Assembly: GCA_002441095.1 (NCBI GenBank)
Contig: DJVG01000057.1
Coordinates: 1-35,208, forward strand
Origin: Elusimicrobia bacterium UBA6262
GTDB taxonomy: Bacteria; CAYTYR01; UBA6262
Reading direction: 5' to 3'
Length of the DNA stretch: 35,208 bases
Under the pieces are notes generated by a model. It was not told the origin of the DNA. It saw nothing but the letters and a program-made list of their open reading frames with translations, and searched no databases. The position numbers and the translations under genes were made by a program. This document shows, in pieces, positions 23,468-31,790 of the stretch (its first letter is position 1; each line of letters begins with the position of its first letter).

Positions 23468-24340
23468 TTATCCCCGGTGCCGGGACAAGGAACTCCCGCT
23501 CCATATCCAGAAACCTTTAGCTTTAGAAAACACCTCCTTGATCCGATTCTCGGCTGTCCGGCTGGTTACCAGCCCAAAAACAGTAGAGCCGCTGCCGCTC
23601 ATAAGGACTGCGGTGGCTCCTAATGCCAATAAACGGTGTTTTATCTCTAAAATTAATGGATATTTACTGCTGCATACCGCTTCTAGATCGTTCTGCAGGT
23701 ATTCTTTTAGTTGATTAAAACGCTTCTGGATCAGGGTTTTGTGTATAATTTTAATATTTTTTGGCCGTTTAGTCAAGCTTATTTTTAAGTTTTTGTAAGC
23801 CCAGGCAGTGGAAATCCCTAATAATGGCTTTACCAGAACCAGCCTGAAGGCAGGTATTCCGGGCCAAGGATTTAGTATTTCCCCCCTCCCCTGAGCTAAT
23901 GCTGTACCACCGCTGATAAAAAAAGGCACATCTGATCCCAAGGTAGCACCGATTTGTGCCAGTCTTTTATTAGTGAGGTGAAGTTGCCACAGGTGATTCA
24001 ACGCTTTGATCGTGGCTGCGGCATTACTGGAGCCGCCTCCCAGCCCGGCTCCAACCGGGATATTTTTCTGGATCCGGACCCTGACCCCGGAAAAAGGCTT
24101 TTTCAGGCGCCTGGCTTCCCCTTGCATCACTGCGGCAGCTTTATACACCAGGTTGTTTTTATTGAGCGGCAAAGTCTGGTCTGAACAATCAAGGATAATG
24201 CCCTGAGGCACTTTATTAATAGTTAGCACATCATGCAAAGCTATTTCCTGCATTACACTGGCCAAATCATGATAGCCATCAGAGCGCCTGGATAATATTT
24301 GCAGCATCAGGTTGATCTTAGCGTAGGCTTTGATCTTCAT
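23468..24340 (-). CDS. ispE: 4-(cytidine 5'-diphospho)-2-C-methyl-D-erythritol kinase
   Basis: GHMP kinase that phosphorylates CDP-methylerythritol in the MEP pathway, between IspD and IspF, which are encoded about 20 kb further along the window. It starts MKIKAYAKINLMLQI. The ATP loop is PVGAGLGGGSSNAAA and the C-terminal GHMP motif is VLMSGSGSTVFG. The start is ATG at 24340 with AAAGGA upstream. A frame extension to 24418 is merely the family J repeat read through. Length is 290, as usual. Adjacent to a LolB-like lipoprotein upstream, as in E. coli (lolB-ispE-prs). Confidence 0.97.
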   Translation of the reverse strand: MKIKAYAKINLMLQILSRRSDGYHDLASVMQEIALHDVLTINKVPQGIILDCSDQTLPLNKNNLVYKAAAVMQGEARRLKKPFSGVRVRIQKNIPVGAGLGGGSSNAAATIKALNHLWQLHLTNKRLAQIGATLGSDVPFFISGGTALAQGRGEILNPWPGIPAFRLVLVKPLLGISTAWAYKNLKISLTKRPKNIKIIHKTLIQKRFNQLKEYLQNDLEAVCSSKYPLILEIKHRLLALGATAVLMSGSGSTVFGLVTSRTAENRIKEVFSKAKGFWIWSGSSLSRHRG

Positions 24341-24364
24341 GACATCCTTTGTAATCAAGTCTTT

Positions 24365-24468
24365 GGGTGTTAGGTTTGGAAGTAAGTTTGGTCGAAGGTC
24401 TTTGGAAGTTAGGCTCAAACCATAGACTTTAGACTTACTTCTATACCTACTTCCACAACTAACAACTT
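24365..24468. repeat. Dispersed ~100-bp hairpin repeat, family J copy 2
   Basis: Very similar to the copy at 31674-31778 (by eye about 85% identical, nearly collinear) and more distantly to 21942-22037. The left arm AGGTTTGGAAGTAAGTTTGG pairs imperfectly with the right arm CTATACCTACTTCCACAACT. It starts about 12 nt after the lipoprotein stop codon. Confidence 0.9.
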
Positions 24469-24480
24469 ACCTCTTATTAA

Positions 24481-25251
24481 TTACTGGAGTTCCCGCAAGA
24501 AATCTGAAAGTCTTTTTTCCTCATAGGCGGCTGGCAATTTTAGCTTAAACATGTCCGCGTTAATTGTCTCATTAAAAGCCAGCCGGCTAAATTTAAAAGT
24601 CGCTTTCTGCCGTAAGTCACGGTCATAGACACTCACCAGTCCAGGGTAATACCTGTCTCCTACCTTAATGATCCCGGCACGCTCCACTATCCTGATCGCT
24701 TCGTTAGTCCGCAATGACCTGACCTCATGCCTGGTAATGACTTTTGTGGCCTTATTCACCCAAGCCAGGTTTTGCTGCCCATCAGCGATCCAGGTGACTT
24801 TATAAGCTTTGCGGTTTTCCGTGATAATAATATTCTGTCCCTGTTCCAGATCAAGCCTGGACCCGTAAATAAATCCCTGTAATAGGTCATTGATCGTAAA
24901 AGCCGGCCCCAATTCATCGGTTTTGCCTTTGACCAGAATATTCCTGATTGGAATAAAAAACTGAAAATCATTCTGGTCGATCACCACTATAACCACCGGA
25001 ATACCTAAAATACCGGCTATCTCTAAACGCAACCGGTCTGGTGAGGAATAATATATTTTCTGGGCCAGGATATAATTTCCGGCACTGCTTTGCAATTGTA
25101 CTTTTACCCACCCCTGTAAACTTTGGATAGCAGCCTGCGGCTGGGACTGCTGTCTCATTAAAGCCCCCGGGTTTAGCGTACTGGGAAAATAGTAACGGCT
25201 ACAGCCAGTGAGGAATATTAAGATAGCCAGCATGAAGAGTTTTCGCAGCAC
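24481..25251 (-). CDS. LolB-like / DUF4292-type outer-membrane lipoprotein
   Basis: A 256-residue protein with a lipoprotein signal peptide: hydrophobic residues 5-14 and lipobox LTGC with C17 as the lipidated cysteine. The rest is beta-rich, starting with the QSLQGWVKVQLQS strand and continuing with YYSSPDRLRLEIAGILG, as in the half-barrel of LolA/LolB-like proteins. In E. coli lolB lies next to ispE and prs; the same context here supports a role in lipoprotein insertion in the outer membrane. Sequence similarity to LolB proper is weak by eye, so the call rests on fold features and position. The start is GTG at 25251 with AAAGGA 6 nt upstream. Confidence 0.75.
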   Translation of the reverse strand: MLRKLFMLAILIFLTGCSRYYFPSTLNPGALMRQQSQPQAAIQSLQGWVKVQLQSSAGNYILAQKIYYSSPDRLRLEIAGILGIPVVIVVIDQNDFQFFIPIRNILVKGKTDELGPAFTINDLLQGFIYGSRLDLEQGQNIIITENRKAYKVTWIADGQQNLAWVNKATKVITRHEVRSLRTNEAIRIVERAGIIKVGDRYYPGLVSVYDRDLRQKATFKFSRLAFNETINADMFKLKLPAAYEEKRLSDFLRELQ

Positions 25252-25283
25252 AAGGGGTCCTTTGCAATTAAAATAAATACGGA

Positions 25284-25396
25284 GACCAGGTGATCAGGGG
25301 ATCAGGAGGAAGGACATCAGGGAATCAGAGTACCAGGAAAACCTGATAACCTGTTATCCTGGTATCCACAACCTGGTTACCTGATATTCTGATAAC
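25284..25396. repeat. Intergenic hairpin of ~8-nt words, family I copy 2
   Basis: The left arm (25284-25339) carries ATCAGGGG, ATCAGGAG and ACCAGGAA words. The right arm (25341-25396) carries CCTGATAA, CCTGTTAT and CCTGGTTA words. The two arms are almost contiguous. It starts about 8 nt after the stop codon of the TPR gene. Confidence 0.85.
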
Positions 25397-25403
25397 CGCA
25401 GTT

Positions 25404-27080
25404 TTACCTCTGGATCTCCTTTATTTTTCTTTTTAGCATCTTATTCTGGGGATTAGCAGACAGGGATTGCCGCCAATATTGGAGGGCTTCTTCCGTGCGT
25501 AATAGGGCAGCATAGGCATCGCCCAGGTGTTCCAGGACAACCGGGTCGTTTTTCATATAGGCTACTGCTTTGGTCAGATATTCCAGGGCCTCACTATACT
25601 TTTCCTGACGGAAATAGAGCCAGCCGAGGCTGTCCAGAAAAGCGCCATTTTCAGGTTCCAGGGAAACAGCCTTTTTAAGATACTCTTCAGATTCAACCAG
25701 GTTTTTCCCCCGGTCAGCATAAGAATAACCCAGATAATTCAACGCTTGTGAATTCTTGGAATTATAACTGATCGCTTTCTTCATGGCCTCCACCATCTGG
25801 GGAAACGCACCCGTCTGGTCATAGAGAACACCCAGACGGAAATATAACTCATCTATTTCCGGTTCTTTAGCGGCCTGTCCCAAGCGTAATCCCTGCTCAT
25901 TCTTCAGGGCAACAGACTGTTTATAAGCAGCTATAGCTTCTGGATATTTTTTCAGGTCCGTATAGATTACGCCTAAAAAATAATATAACAACAGGTTATT
26001 TTTATCGGCGGCAATAGCTTCCTGCATCACTTTTAAGGCTTTTTTAGGCTGCTTTTGCTGCAGGTAAAGATATCCTAAATGGAGATAAATACTGCTTTTT
26101 GCGGGAAGAACGGCCCCGGCTTGTGACTGGTTGAGCGGTTGCCTGGTGGATATCTGGTCCAACCGCTGCAGCGATAGTTCATAGTAAGAAATGGCTTGCT
26201 TTAATTCTTTCTGTTCTTCACTGATCGCGGCTAAATAAAAATAACTGGAAACAGACAGGTCATCAGCAACCTTTTTTTCGATCTTATTAAAAACCTCGGC
26301 GCTCTTAATAAACTCTTTCTGCTCATAATACAAGACTCCCAGCCGGTATTGGGCCAGGCTATTGCCGGGATTTAATTTAATTAGCTGTTGATATGTTTCG
26401 ATCGCCTGGAGATATTCCTTGTCCCGTTCATAGGCTTCAGCCAAGCCAAAATAGGCCATCACATTCTCCGGCGCCAGCTTAATGACCTGCCCATAGGTTG
26501 CGATCGCTTCTTTGTTCTTGTCTATGGCCAGGTACGCGCCAGCTAAACTCATATAAGCTTCTGCCTGGTCCGGGGCCAGCTGGCAGACTTTCTGCAATAC
26601 TTCTATCGCCTGGCTGTAATTACCGATATTTACGTACAAGGTGCCCAGGATAAATAAAGCCGCCTGGTTTTCCGGTTCTAAAGAAACAGCTTTCTCGTAT
26701 ACAGGCACGGCTTCCTTAATTTTGTTCTGGCGGATTAAGATAGAGCCATACAGGAAATATGACGGGATATATTTTTCGTCACGTTTGATGGCTTCCTGCG
26801 CTTGCCGGATAGCCTGGGCAATATCACCGCTTAAACTATAAGCCACGCCCAACTGGACGAATAAGGGAGCGCGCAGTGAATCATAGTTTAAGGCCTGCTG
26901 GTAAGATTCAATGGCCTGCTGGTACTTACCTTCCCGTTCCTGCAGCAGTCCCTGGATAAAATAATAATAAGCTGCTCCGCTCCGGTCAATTTCATAGCTG
27001 GACGCAGGCTGGCCATAAGTTCCTAAAATAAAAAAAACCAGGAACGGCAGTATTAAGATTTTTAGTTTTTGTGACATCAT
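25404..27080 (-). CDS. Exported tetratricopeptide-repeat protein
   Basis: A 558-residue protein with a signal peptide (MSQKLKILILPFLVFFILG, cleavage probably near residue 25-30) and about a dozen TPR units over nearly its whole length. Typical units are YQQAIESYQQALNYD, NYSQAIEVLQKVCQLAPDQ and KYSEALEYLTKAVAYMKNDP. It has no enzymatic motif. It lies 13 bp after pilO, so it may act as a periplasmic assembly factor for the pilus. It also sits just before lolB/ispE, where TPR genes occur in deltaproteobacteria, so a general outer-membrane role is equally possible. ATG at 27080 is followed by a second ATG; either may be used. Confidence 0.88.
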   Translation of the reverse strand: MMSQKLKILILPFLVFFILGTYGQPASSYEIDRSGAAYYYFIQGLLQEREGKYQQAIESYQQALNYDSLRAPLFVQLGVAYSLSGDIAQAIRQAQEAIKRDEKYIPSYFLYGSILIRQNKIKEAVPVYEKAVSLEPENQAALFILGTLYVNIGNYSQAIEVLQKVCQLAPDQAEAYMSLAGAYLAIDKNKEAIATYGQVIKLAPENVMAYFGLAEAYERDKEYLQAIETYQQLIKLNPGNSLAQYRLGVLYYEQKEFIKSAEVFNKIEKKVADDLSVSSYFYLAAISEEQKELKQAISYYELSLQRLDQISTRQPLNQSQAGAVLPAKSSIYLHLGYLYLQQKQPKKALKVMQEAIAADKNNLLLYYFLGVIYTDLKKYPEAIAAYKQSVALKNEQGLRLGQAAKEPEIDELYFRLGVLYDQTGAFPQMVEAMKKAISYNSKNSQALNYLGYSYADRGKNLVESEEYLKKAVSLEPENGAFLDSLGWLYFRQEKYSEALEYLTKAVAYMKNDPVVLEHLGDAYAALLRTEEALQYWRQSLSANPQNKMLKRKIKEIQR

Positions 27081-27093
27081 CCACTCGTTTACT

Positions 27094-27651
27094 TTATTTT
27101 TTAGCGGGTTGCAGCATGGTAAAAGCGGTTAAAGATAAGACTATTTGCATCTCTTCCGGGTCCTGTTCATTGACTTTGATATTGAGCCTGTCTACCCTGT
27201 TCAGTCGCTGCATTTTTTCCAGTTCTTTCAGATATTCTATCAGTTTAGGATAACTGCAGCCAAACATCACTTGGACCGGCACAATTGCATATTTATCAAC
27301 ACTAGCCACTCCGCCCGGAACGATGGAACTATATTCCTTAATGCCCAAACGGGAACCGATCTGCGCTAAATCCTGTACCAATTCGGCAATATTGATATCA
27401 TTTGGCATGCGTTGCCGGATCACACTGATCTTGCGGTTATTATCGTAAATATCCTTTTCCAATTTAGGCACATACGATTCATCCTTCTTGGTCTTGGCAA
27501 AACTAGTTTCCATCGCCTGAAGCTGGGTGCTTAATTCAATAAGTTTTTTTACTTGTTTCCGTAACAAGAGAAGATAGGCGCCGGCCAGGCACAAGACAAC
27601 GGCGGCGGCGACGATCGCTAATTTAATTCTGGTGGTGAATTTGAATTGCAT
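27094..27651 (-). CDS. pilO: Type IV pilus inner-membrane platform protein PilO
   Basis: Bitopic protein of the type IV pilus alignment subcomplex. One N-terminal membrane helix (about 10-28) is followed by a coiled-coil region (about 30-80) and a periplasmic ferredoxin-like domain (about 85-180). It contains the PilO-like stretch DINIAELVQDLAQIGSRLGI. The 185-residue length is typical. The ATG overlaps the last base of the pilM-pilN stop (TAATG), so translation is coupled. Its partner PilN is fused to PilM upstream. Confidence 0.92.
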   Translation of the reverse strand: MQFKFTTRIKLAIVAAAVVLCLAGAYLLLLRKQVKKLIELSTQLQAMETSFAKTKKDESYVPKLEKDIYDNNRKISVIRQRMPNDINIAELVQDLAQIGSRLGIKEYSSIVPGGVASVDKYAIVPVQVMFGCSYPKLIEYLKELEKMQRLNRVDRLNIKVNEQDPEEMQIVLSLTAFTMLQPAKK

Positions 27652-29333
27652 TATTTCTTGTCCTCTGGTTTTTTAGCCGGTGCCGGATTCAGAATACTGC
27701 ATTTAATGGTCCAAGCGACGCCCTGTTCTGTCCCGATGGCAGCCTGTTTAGCCCCGGTCAGTTCACAGCTGCTGAAATGCGGCCACTGTTTCAGGTTAAT
27801 CATAAAATCGGCTACTCCGACTGATTTGGTAGATAAGCCAACTACTTCCAGACTCAGGGGTGGCGGGGGCCCGGCTTTTTTCTTGGCGCCTTTGCCATCT
27901 CTGGCGGTTTTAGCAGTGATCGCCGCTGCCTCTGGGATATCCCCGGAAATGATCACTTCGCGTAACCATACCGTAGCAGGCATAGAAACGACCAGCTCAT
28001 CCAATACCTGCGCCAGAGGAGGCGTGATGACAAAAATTTCTTTCAGTATGCCTTCAAGCCTGGTTGCTTCAGCCAAGGCTTGGGCTGCTTCCTGGGTCCT
28101 TTCCACTACATATTGCACATTGCTTAAAGCTTTTTTCATATCCACAATACTGGTTTCTTTCTGTTTGATCTTATAAGCCAGCAATAAGTAGAACAGCAAA
28201 ATCACCGCAGCGGTGGCTAATCCAGCTCCTATATAGTAAATTTTAAACGATACTCCTTCTTTGCGCATATTCTCAGGCAAGAAGTTAAAGCGCTTTTCAT
28301 TTTTTTTGGCCTTCATAGCCAACCCGATCACCGTGACCAGGGATGGGCCAATTTCCTCCAGCAGGCCGACCGGGATATTTTTCATCTCATTTTTAATGTT
28401 TTCCAGCGGCGGATTGGCAATTTCCAGCGGGATATCAATTTTTTCTTTCAAGAACTGCAGGACCTGCCGCAATTTACTGCCGCCGCCGCAGATAAATGCG
28501 AGATCGATTTTTTTATGTTCCTGCAGCTGGAAATAACTCAGGGAATTGCGGATCTCAGTGGCAATACGTTCAAACTGCGGCGTAACGGTCGGGGGTAATC
28601 CTTCTGTTATCTTCGAGTTTTCCGCTTTTTCATAATCCAGGTTCAGGATATCCTGGATCACCCTGGTCAGCAAATTACCGCCCAGTGGGACATTGCGGGT
28701 AAAGAGCATATCCAACCCTCTGGTCACCACTACCTCGGTAGTCGCGGCCCCCAGCTCGATGATGCCGGTAGTTTCCACGTTTAACCGGGGTTTCAGAGTA
28801 GTGAGCCCTCTCATCAAAGCAAAGGGGACCACATCGATCGATTCTTGTTCGATCCCGATCTCACGCATTAAGGCTATATTCTTGTCAATTTCTGATTTGG
28901 GAACAACCGCGACCGATATCCTGATCTTTTCTTCTTTCGTGGTAGCCGGATCATCTAAAGTATAATAATCAACCGCTGCGTCTTCAACCGGAAACGGGAT
29001 CTCTGCCTCGATCTCGGCGATGATCATTTTCTTAACTTCTTCCCGGGCGAGCCGCATGACCGGGCCTTTAGGCAGTGAAATGATGCGGTTAATAACCAAT
29101 TTGCCGTTTAAGGCAGTAACCACTTTTTTAGTTTTCAGGCTGGATTTGGGCAGCGCTTCGCGGATAGCTTTAAGAAGAGCTTTATGGCGGTCTTCCTCAT
29201 TGGTCAGGTCAGGAATAGCTTCAATGCGCGCAAAGCCGACATGTTTTAAAATAATTTCCTTGCCGCTCTCGACAAGTTCGACGGCTTTTACATTATTAGT
29301 GCCAATGTCTAAACCGATAATAGATTTAGCCAA
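27651..29333 (-). CDS. PilM-PilN fusion protein of the type IV pilus platform
   Basis: Residues 1 to ~345 are PilM, an actin-like ATP-binding cytoplasmic protein (GLDIGTNNVKAVEL phosphate loop, IIELGAATTEVVV, FICGGGSKL). Residues ~349-560 are PilN: the FNFLPE motif (349-354) that in separate PilN proteins docks into PilM, a membrane helix (~363-387), a coiled coil, and a periplasmic domain with a low-complexity KKKAGPPPP insert. In most pilus systems these are two genes; here one continuous frame without a stop joins them, giving a GspL-like layout. The start is TTG at 29333 with GGAGAGG 6 nt upstream. A strong promoter lies about 70 nt before it. Confidence 0.93.
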   Translation of the reverse strand: MAKSIIGLDIGTNNVKAVELVESGKEIILKHVGFARIEAIPDLTNEEDRHKALLKAIREALPKSSLKTKKVVTALNGKLVINRIISLPKGPVMRLAREEVKKMIIAEIEAEIPFPVEDAAVDYYTLDDPATTKEEKIRISVAVVPKSEIDKNIALMREIGIEQESIDVVPFALMRGLTTLKPRLNVETTGIIELGAATTEVVVTRGLDMLFTRNVPLGGNLLTRVIQDILNLDYEKAENSKITEGLPPTVTPQFERIATEIRNSLSYFQLQEHKKIDLAFICGGGSKLRQVLQFLKEKIDIPLEIANPPLENIKNEMKNIPVGLLEEIGPSLVTVIGLAMKAKKNEKRFNFLPENMRKEGVSFKIYYIGAGLATAAVILLFYLLLAYKIKQKETSIVDMKKALSNVQYVVERTQEAAQALAEATRLEGILKEIFVITPPLAQVLDELVVSMPATVWLREVIISGDIPEAAAITAKTARDGKGAKKKAGPPPPLSLEVVGLSTKSVGVADFMINLKQWPHFSSCELTGAKQAAIGTEQGVAWTIKCSILNPAPAKKPEDKK

Positions 29334-29401
29334 TGCTGACCTCTCCTAAATATTGTGGGCTCAAATAAAAAAATATAAATCTGGCCTAGCCTCGTCAGTT
29401 A

Positions 29402-29430
29402 ATTATATGCTTATTGTTTCAGTTTGTAAA
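29402..29430 (-). promoter_or_regulatory. Sigma70-type promoter for the pilMN-pilO operon
   Basis: On the minus strand TTTACA (29430-29425) and a perfect TATAAT (29407-29402) are 17 bp apart, in an AT-rich gap. The TATAAT is about 69 nt upstream of the pilM-pilN TTG start. It lies directly downstream of the family I hairpin that ends the preceding pseudopilin unit. Confidence 0.7.
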
Positions 29431-29449
29431 GAGATAAAATATACAGTAA

Positions 29450-29555
29450 AGGGTATCGGGGAATCAGGAGATCAGGAAGTGGTTATCAGGTTACCAGGGA
29501 ATCAGGAAAGGCCCTACCTGATATCCTGATCTTCTGATATCCTGTTATCCTGATG
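29450..29555. repeat. Intergenic hairpin of ~8-nt words, family I copy 3
   Basis: The left arm (29450-29508) holds AATCAGGA, GATCAGGA and TATCAGGT words. The right arm (29514-29555) holds CCTGATAT and CCTGATCT words. It starts 12 nt after the stop of the pilX-propeller gene and precedes the pilMN promoter, a position where a terminator is expected. Confidence 0.85.
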
Positions 29556-29567
29556 CCTTATTTAACA

Positions 29568-31082
29568 CTAAAACGTGTCCCGCCAGGATTCCTCAATTAA
29601 ATTGATGGTCCCGGTAGGCGTGACCTGGCTGGCGAATTTATAGAGCCGGCCGTTGTCAGAGCCGACATACATATTGTTGCCATAAATGGCCGGGGAGGAA
29701 TCGACATTGCCTCCGGTATTATACTGAAATTGCGCTTTCATGGTGACTATATTCAGGGCGGTCACATAGTAATCATCATTACCGACAAATAGCTGGTCAT
29801 TCTGCACTGCGGGAGTGGAATCAACGGCATGTTTCGTCTTATATGATTTATTTGTTTTGCCGTCAACACAGCTAAAAGCATAAATGAATTTATTACCTGA
29901 GCCGACATAGATCTCATCAGCATCAGCTGAATAAACAGGGGAAGAATTGATCTCCCCATACAGCTTCTTGGCTAACCAGCGGCGCGTGCCATTGGGGTAA
30001 AACGAAACAACAGTGCCGGCATAAGAACTCTGGTAAATATAGGTACCACCACCCATAACCACCCCGCGTTTAGTCCAATAGCCGCTATCGGAAATACAGG
30101 CAGTGCTTTTTACCGCCCCGTCCATATCAAACGGCCAGCCAGGGACCATTGACCCGTTCAGCAGGTTGAGAGCGTAAAAATAACCATTATCCGCACCTAT
30201 ATACAAAATGTCGTGTGTCGTGTCTATCGCCGGGGATGAAAAGATACCGACATTAGCGCCGATCAAATACGGCCAACCAGTTTTGATAGCCCCGGTCAAG
30301 TAATCAAAAGCATAGACTTTGCCGTCATTAGAAGCAGTATAGACCACATCATTCCAAACTGCTGGTGAAGCCTGCCAGGACTGGGGGTTGGCAGTGTTAC
30401 GGTAAGACCAGACTAAATTGCCGTCGATTATATTGAAACAATAAAAAGTGCCGTCATCAGAACCGACATAGACATATTCCTTATAGATCGCCGGGGAGGA
30501 GATAACTGGTCCGCCAGTAGTATAGCTCCAGAGGAATTCCCCGTCAGTAGCGCGCAGGCAATATACCTTGTGGTCATCAGAGCCGAAAACGACCCGGCTG
30601 CGGTCCACAGCGGGAGAAGAATTTATCTCTCCGCCGGTCGTATAATACCATTTTTGCTGGAGTTGCTGGGCTACTATATGCTGGGGAAAACTGTATCCGG
30701 TCCGTTCTGGACCATACTTAAACATCGGCCAATTTCCCACCCGCACCTTGGCCTTGATTGTCCGTTGCGCCCCTTTATAGGTCCCGACAGACTGGATCCA
30801 GACAGTCCCGCCATCACTATCGATCAGGGTAACGACAAAATTTCCGCCGTTGAAGTTCATATTTACTCCGGTGCGCCAGGAAGAATCATAATCGATCATG
30901 GGTAAAGCATAATTCAAGCCAGATTCAGCAATATAAAAAGCGATCGTGGAATTTTCAAGACCAGCTGATACCTGTACATCGGTGGTCAGGATATTGATGA
31001 ATAACAATCCCAACAGCAGGAGAAAAAGCACTATCCCGATAGCCATGATGAGAATGGCGCCACGCTTATTGTGATGATACAT
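29568..31082 (-). CDS. PilX/GspK-like pseudopilin fused to a PQQ-type beta-propeller
   Basis: The N-terminus has a PilX-type class III signal (HHNKRG followed by AILIMAIGIVLFLLLLGLL), with no Glu at +5, as in GspK/PilX. This is followed by the AFYIAESGLNYA stretch found in PilX proteins. After about 130 residues the protein becomes a repeat domain with eight blade motifs of the SSPA type (NSSPAV, ISSPAI, QASPAV, FSSPAI, KSTACI, NSSPVY, DSTPAV, DSSPAI), most preceded or followed by YVGSDDG-like turns, as in PQQ/BamB-type propellers. It ends a FimT-PilV-PilW-PilX series in the position where pilY1 follows in Pseudomonas. It is therefore a candidate single-chain pilus-tip adhesin. I chose ATG at 31082 (GAGG 6 nt upstream) over ATG at 31094. 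Confidence 0.9.
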   Translation of the reverse strand: MYHHNKRGAILIMAIGIVLFLLLLGLLFINILTTDVQVSAGLENSTIAFYIAESGLNYALPMIDYDSSWRTGVNMNFNGGNFVVTLIDSDGGTVWIQSVGTYKGAQRTIKAKVRVGNWPMFKYGPERTGYSFPQHIVAQQLQQKWYYTTGGEINSSPAVDRSRVVFGSDDHKVYCLRATDGEFLWSYTTGGPVISSPAIYKEYVYVGSDDGTFYCFNIIDGNLVWSYRNTANPQSWQASPAVWNDVVYTASNDGKVYAFDYLTGAIKTGWPYLIGANVGIFSSPAIDTTHDILYIGADNGYFYALNLLNGSMVPGWPFDMDGAVKSTACISDSGYWTKRGVVMGGGTYIYQSSYAGTVVSFYPNGTRRWLAKKLYGEINSSPVYSADADEIYVGSGNKFIYAFSCVDGKTNKSYKTKHAVDSTPAVQNDQLFVGNDDYYVTALNIVTMKAQFQYNTGGNVDSSPAIYGNNMYVGSDNGRLYKFASQVTPTGTINLIEESWRDTF

Positions 31083-31095
31083 TTTTGACCTCATT

Positions 31096-31623
31096 TTATT
31101 CGTCCGGTGGTTTATTCCGGGGCCGCACTTTAGTGGCCATATTTACCGTCTGTCCGCTGGCTGCCACCTGCAGGCGGATGTTGACCTGCCCCTCATATTC
31201 AATGTTAAAATACAATTTCTGGACATTACTGGCAACGACATTAGTGTCTGAACCGCCCGCAGTATAGGTGACGGTCCGCACCAGGGTCCCGTCTAATTGC
31301 GGCTCATAGCGAACGGTTTGCATATCATCAAGGTTTTCCAGTTCCAACGGAGCGCTGAAATCGATCCGGTCACGGTTAGCATCAAGCGTATTGATATTAA
31401 TGGTAGAAATATCTGCCTGCCGTATTTCCCGGGACAATTTCTCGATCGCGGTCCGGGCTTGCTGGACTGAATTGGTCTGGACATCCTGGTATTTATAGGA
31501 ATTACTCCCCTCCCGCAAGATATCGTAAAGGACCACGGTGATCAGGCTAACGATCACGAGTCCGACCACAAATTCCACACCGCTCATACCCTTATTATTG
31601 AATAATATATTTTTTCTTAACAT
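31096..31623 (-). CDS. PilW/GspJ-like minor pseudopilin
   Basis: A 175-residue pseudopilin with a 12-residue leader ending in NNKG, cleaved before MSGVEFVVGLVIVSLITVVL. Glu is at +5 of the mature protein, and the hydrophobic helix is typical. The globular part begins YDILREGSNSYKYQDVQTNSVQQARTAIEKLSREIRQA, the characteristic opening of PilW/GspJ proteins. It stands third in a minor pilin cluster and is followed by the PilX-propeller gene with one base between stop and first ATG. The leader lacks the palindromic element found in the two preceding pseudopilins. Assignment to PilW rather than GspJ depends on the rest of the apparatus. Confidence 0.88.
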   Translation of the reverse strand: MLRKNILFNNKGMSGVEFVVGLVIVSLITVVLYDILREGSNSYKYQDVQTNSVQQARTAIEKLSREIRQADISTININTLDANRDRIDFSAPLELENLDDMQTVRYEPQLDGTLVRTVTYTAGGSDTNVVASNVQKLYFNIEYEGQVNIRLQVAASGQTVNMATKVRPRNKPPDE

Positions 31624-31673
31624 CTTCGTTTCCCATTAACCGATAAGATATCTAATTACCTTACTATGTCATT

Positions 31674-31778
31674 GGGTGTTGGGTTTAGAAGTAAGTTTGG
31701 TCAGAGGTCTATGGGTATTAGGCTCTAAACCACTAACTTCAGACTTACTTCCATACCTACTTCCACAACCAACAACTT
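31674..31778. repeat. Dispersed ~100-bp hairpin repeat, family J copy 3
   Basis: Nearly collinear with 24365-24468. The arm GTTGGGTTTAGAAGTAAGTT faces ACTTCCATACCTACTTCCAC and AACCAAC. It lies 12 nt beyond the pilV-like stop and before the pilW-like start, in the middle of a pseudopilin cluster. Confidence 0.9.
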
Positions 31779-31790
31779 ATTTTCCAACTT

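Noticed and set aside
24341..24418. 26-residue N-terminal extension of ispE
   Set aside because: The extension is translation of repeat J without a ribosome-binding site; ATG at 24340 gives the normal MKIKAYAKINL start.
29568..31082. Stand-alone BamB outer-membrane assembly lipoprotein
   Set aside because: The propeller repeats look BamB-like, but the N-terminus is a PilX-type helix without lipobox and the gene ends a pseudopilin series.
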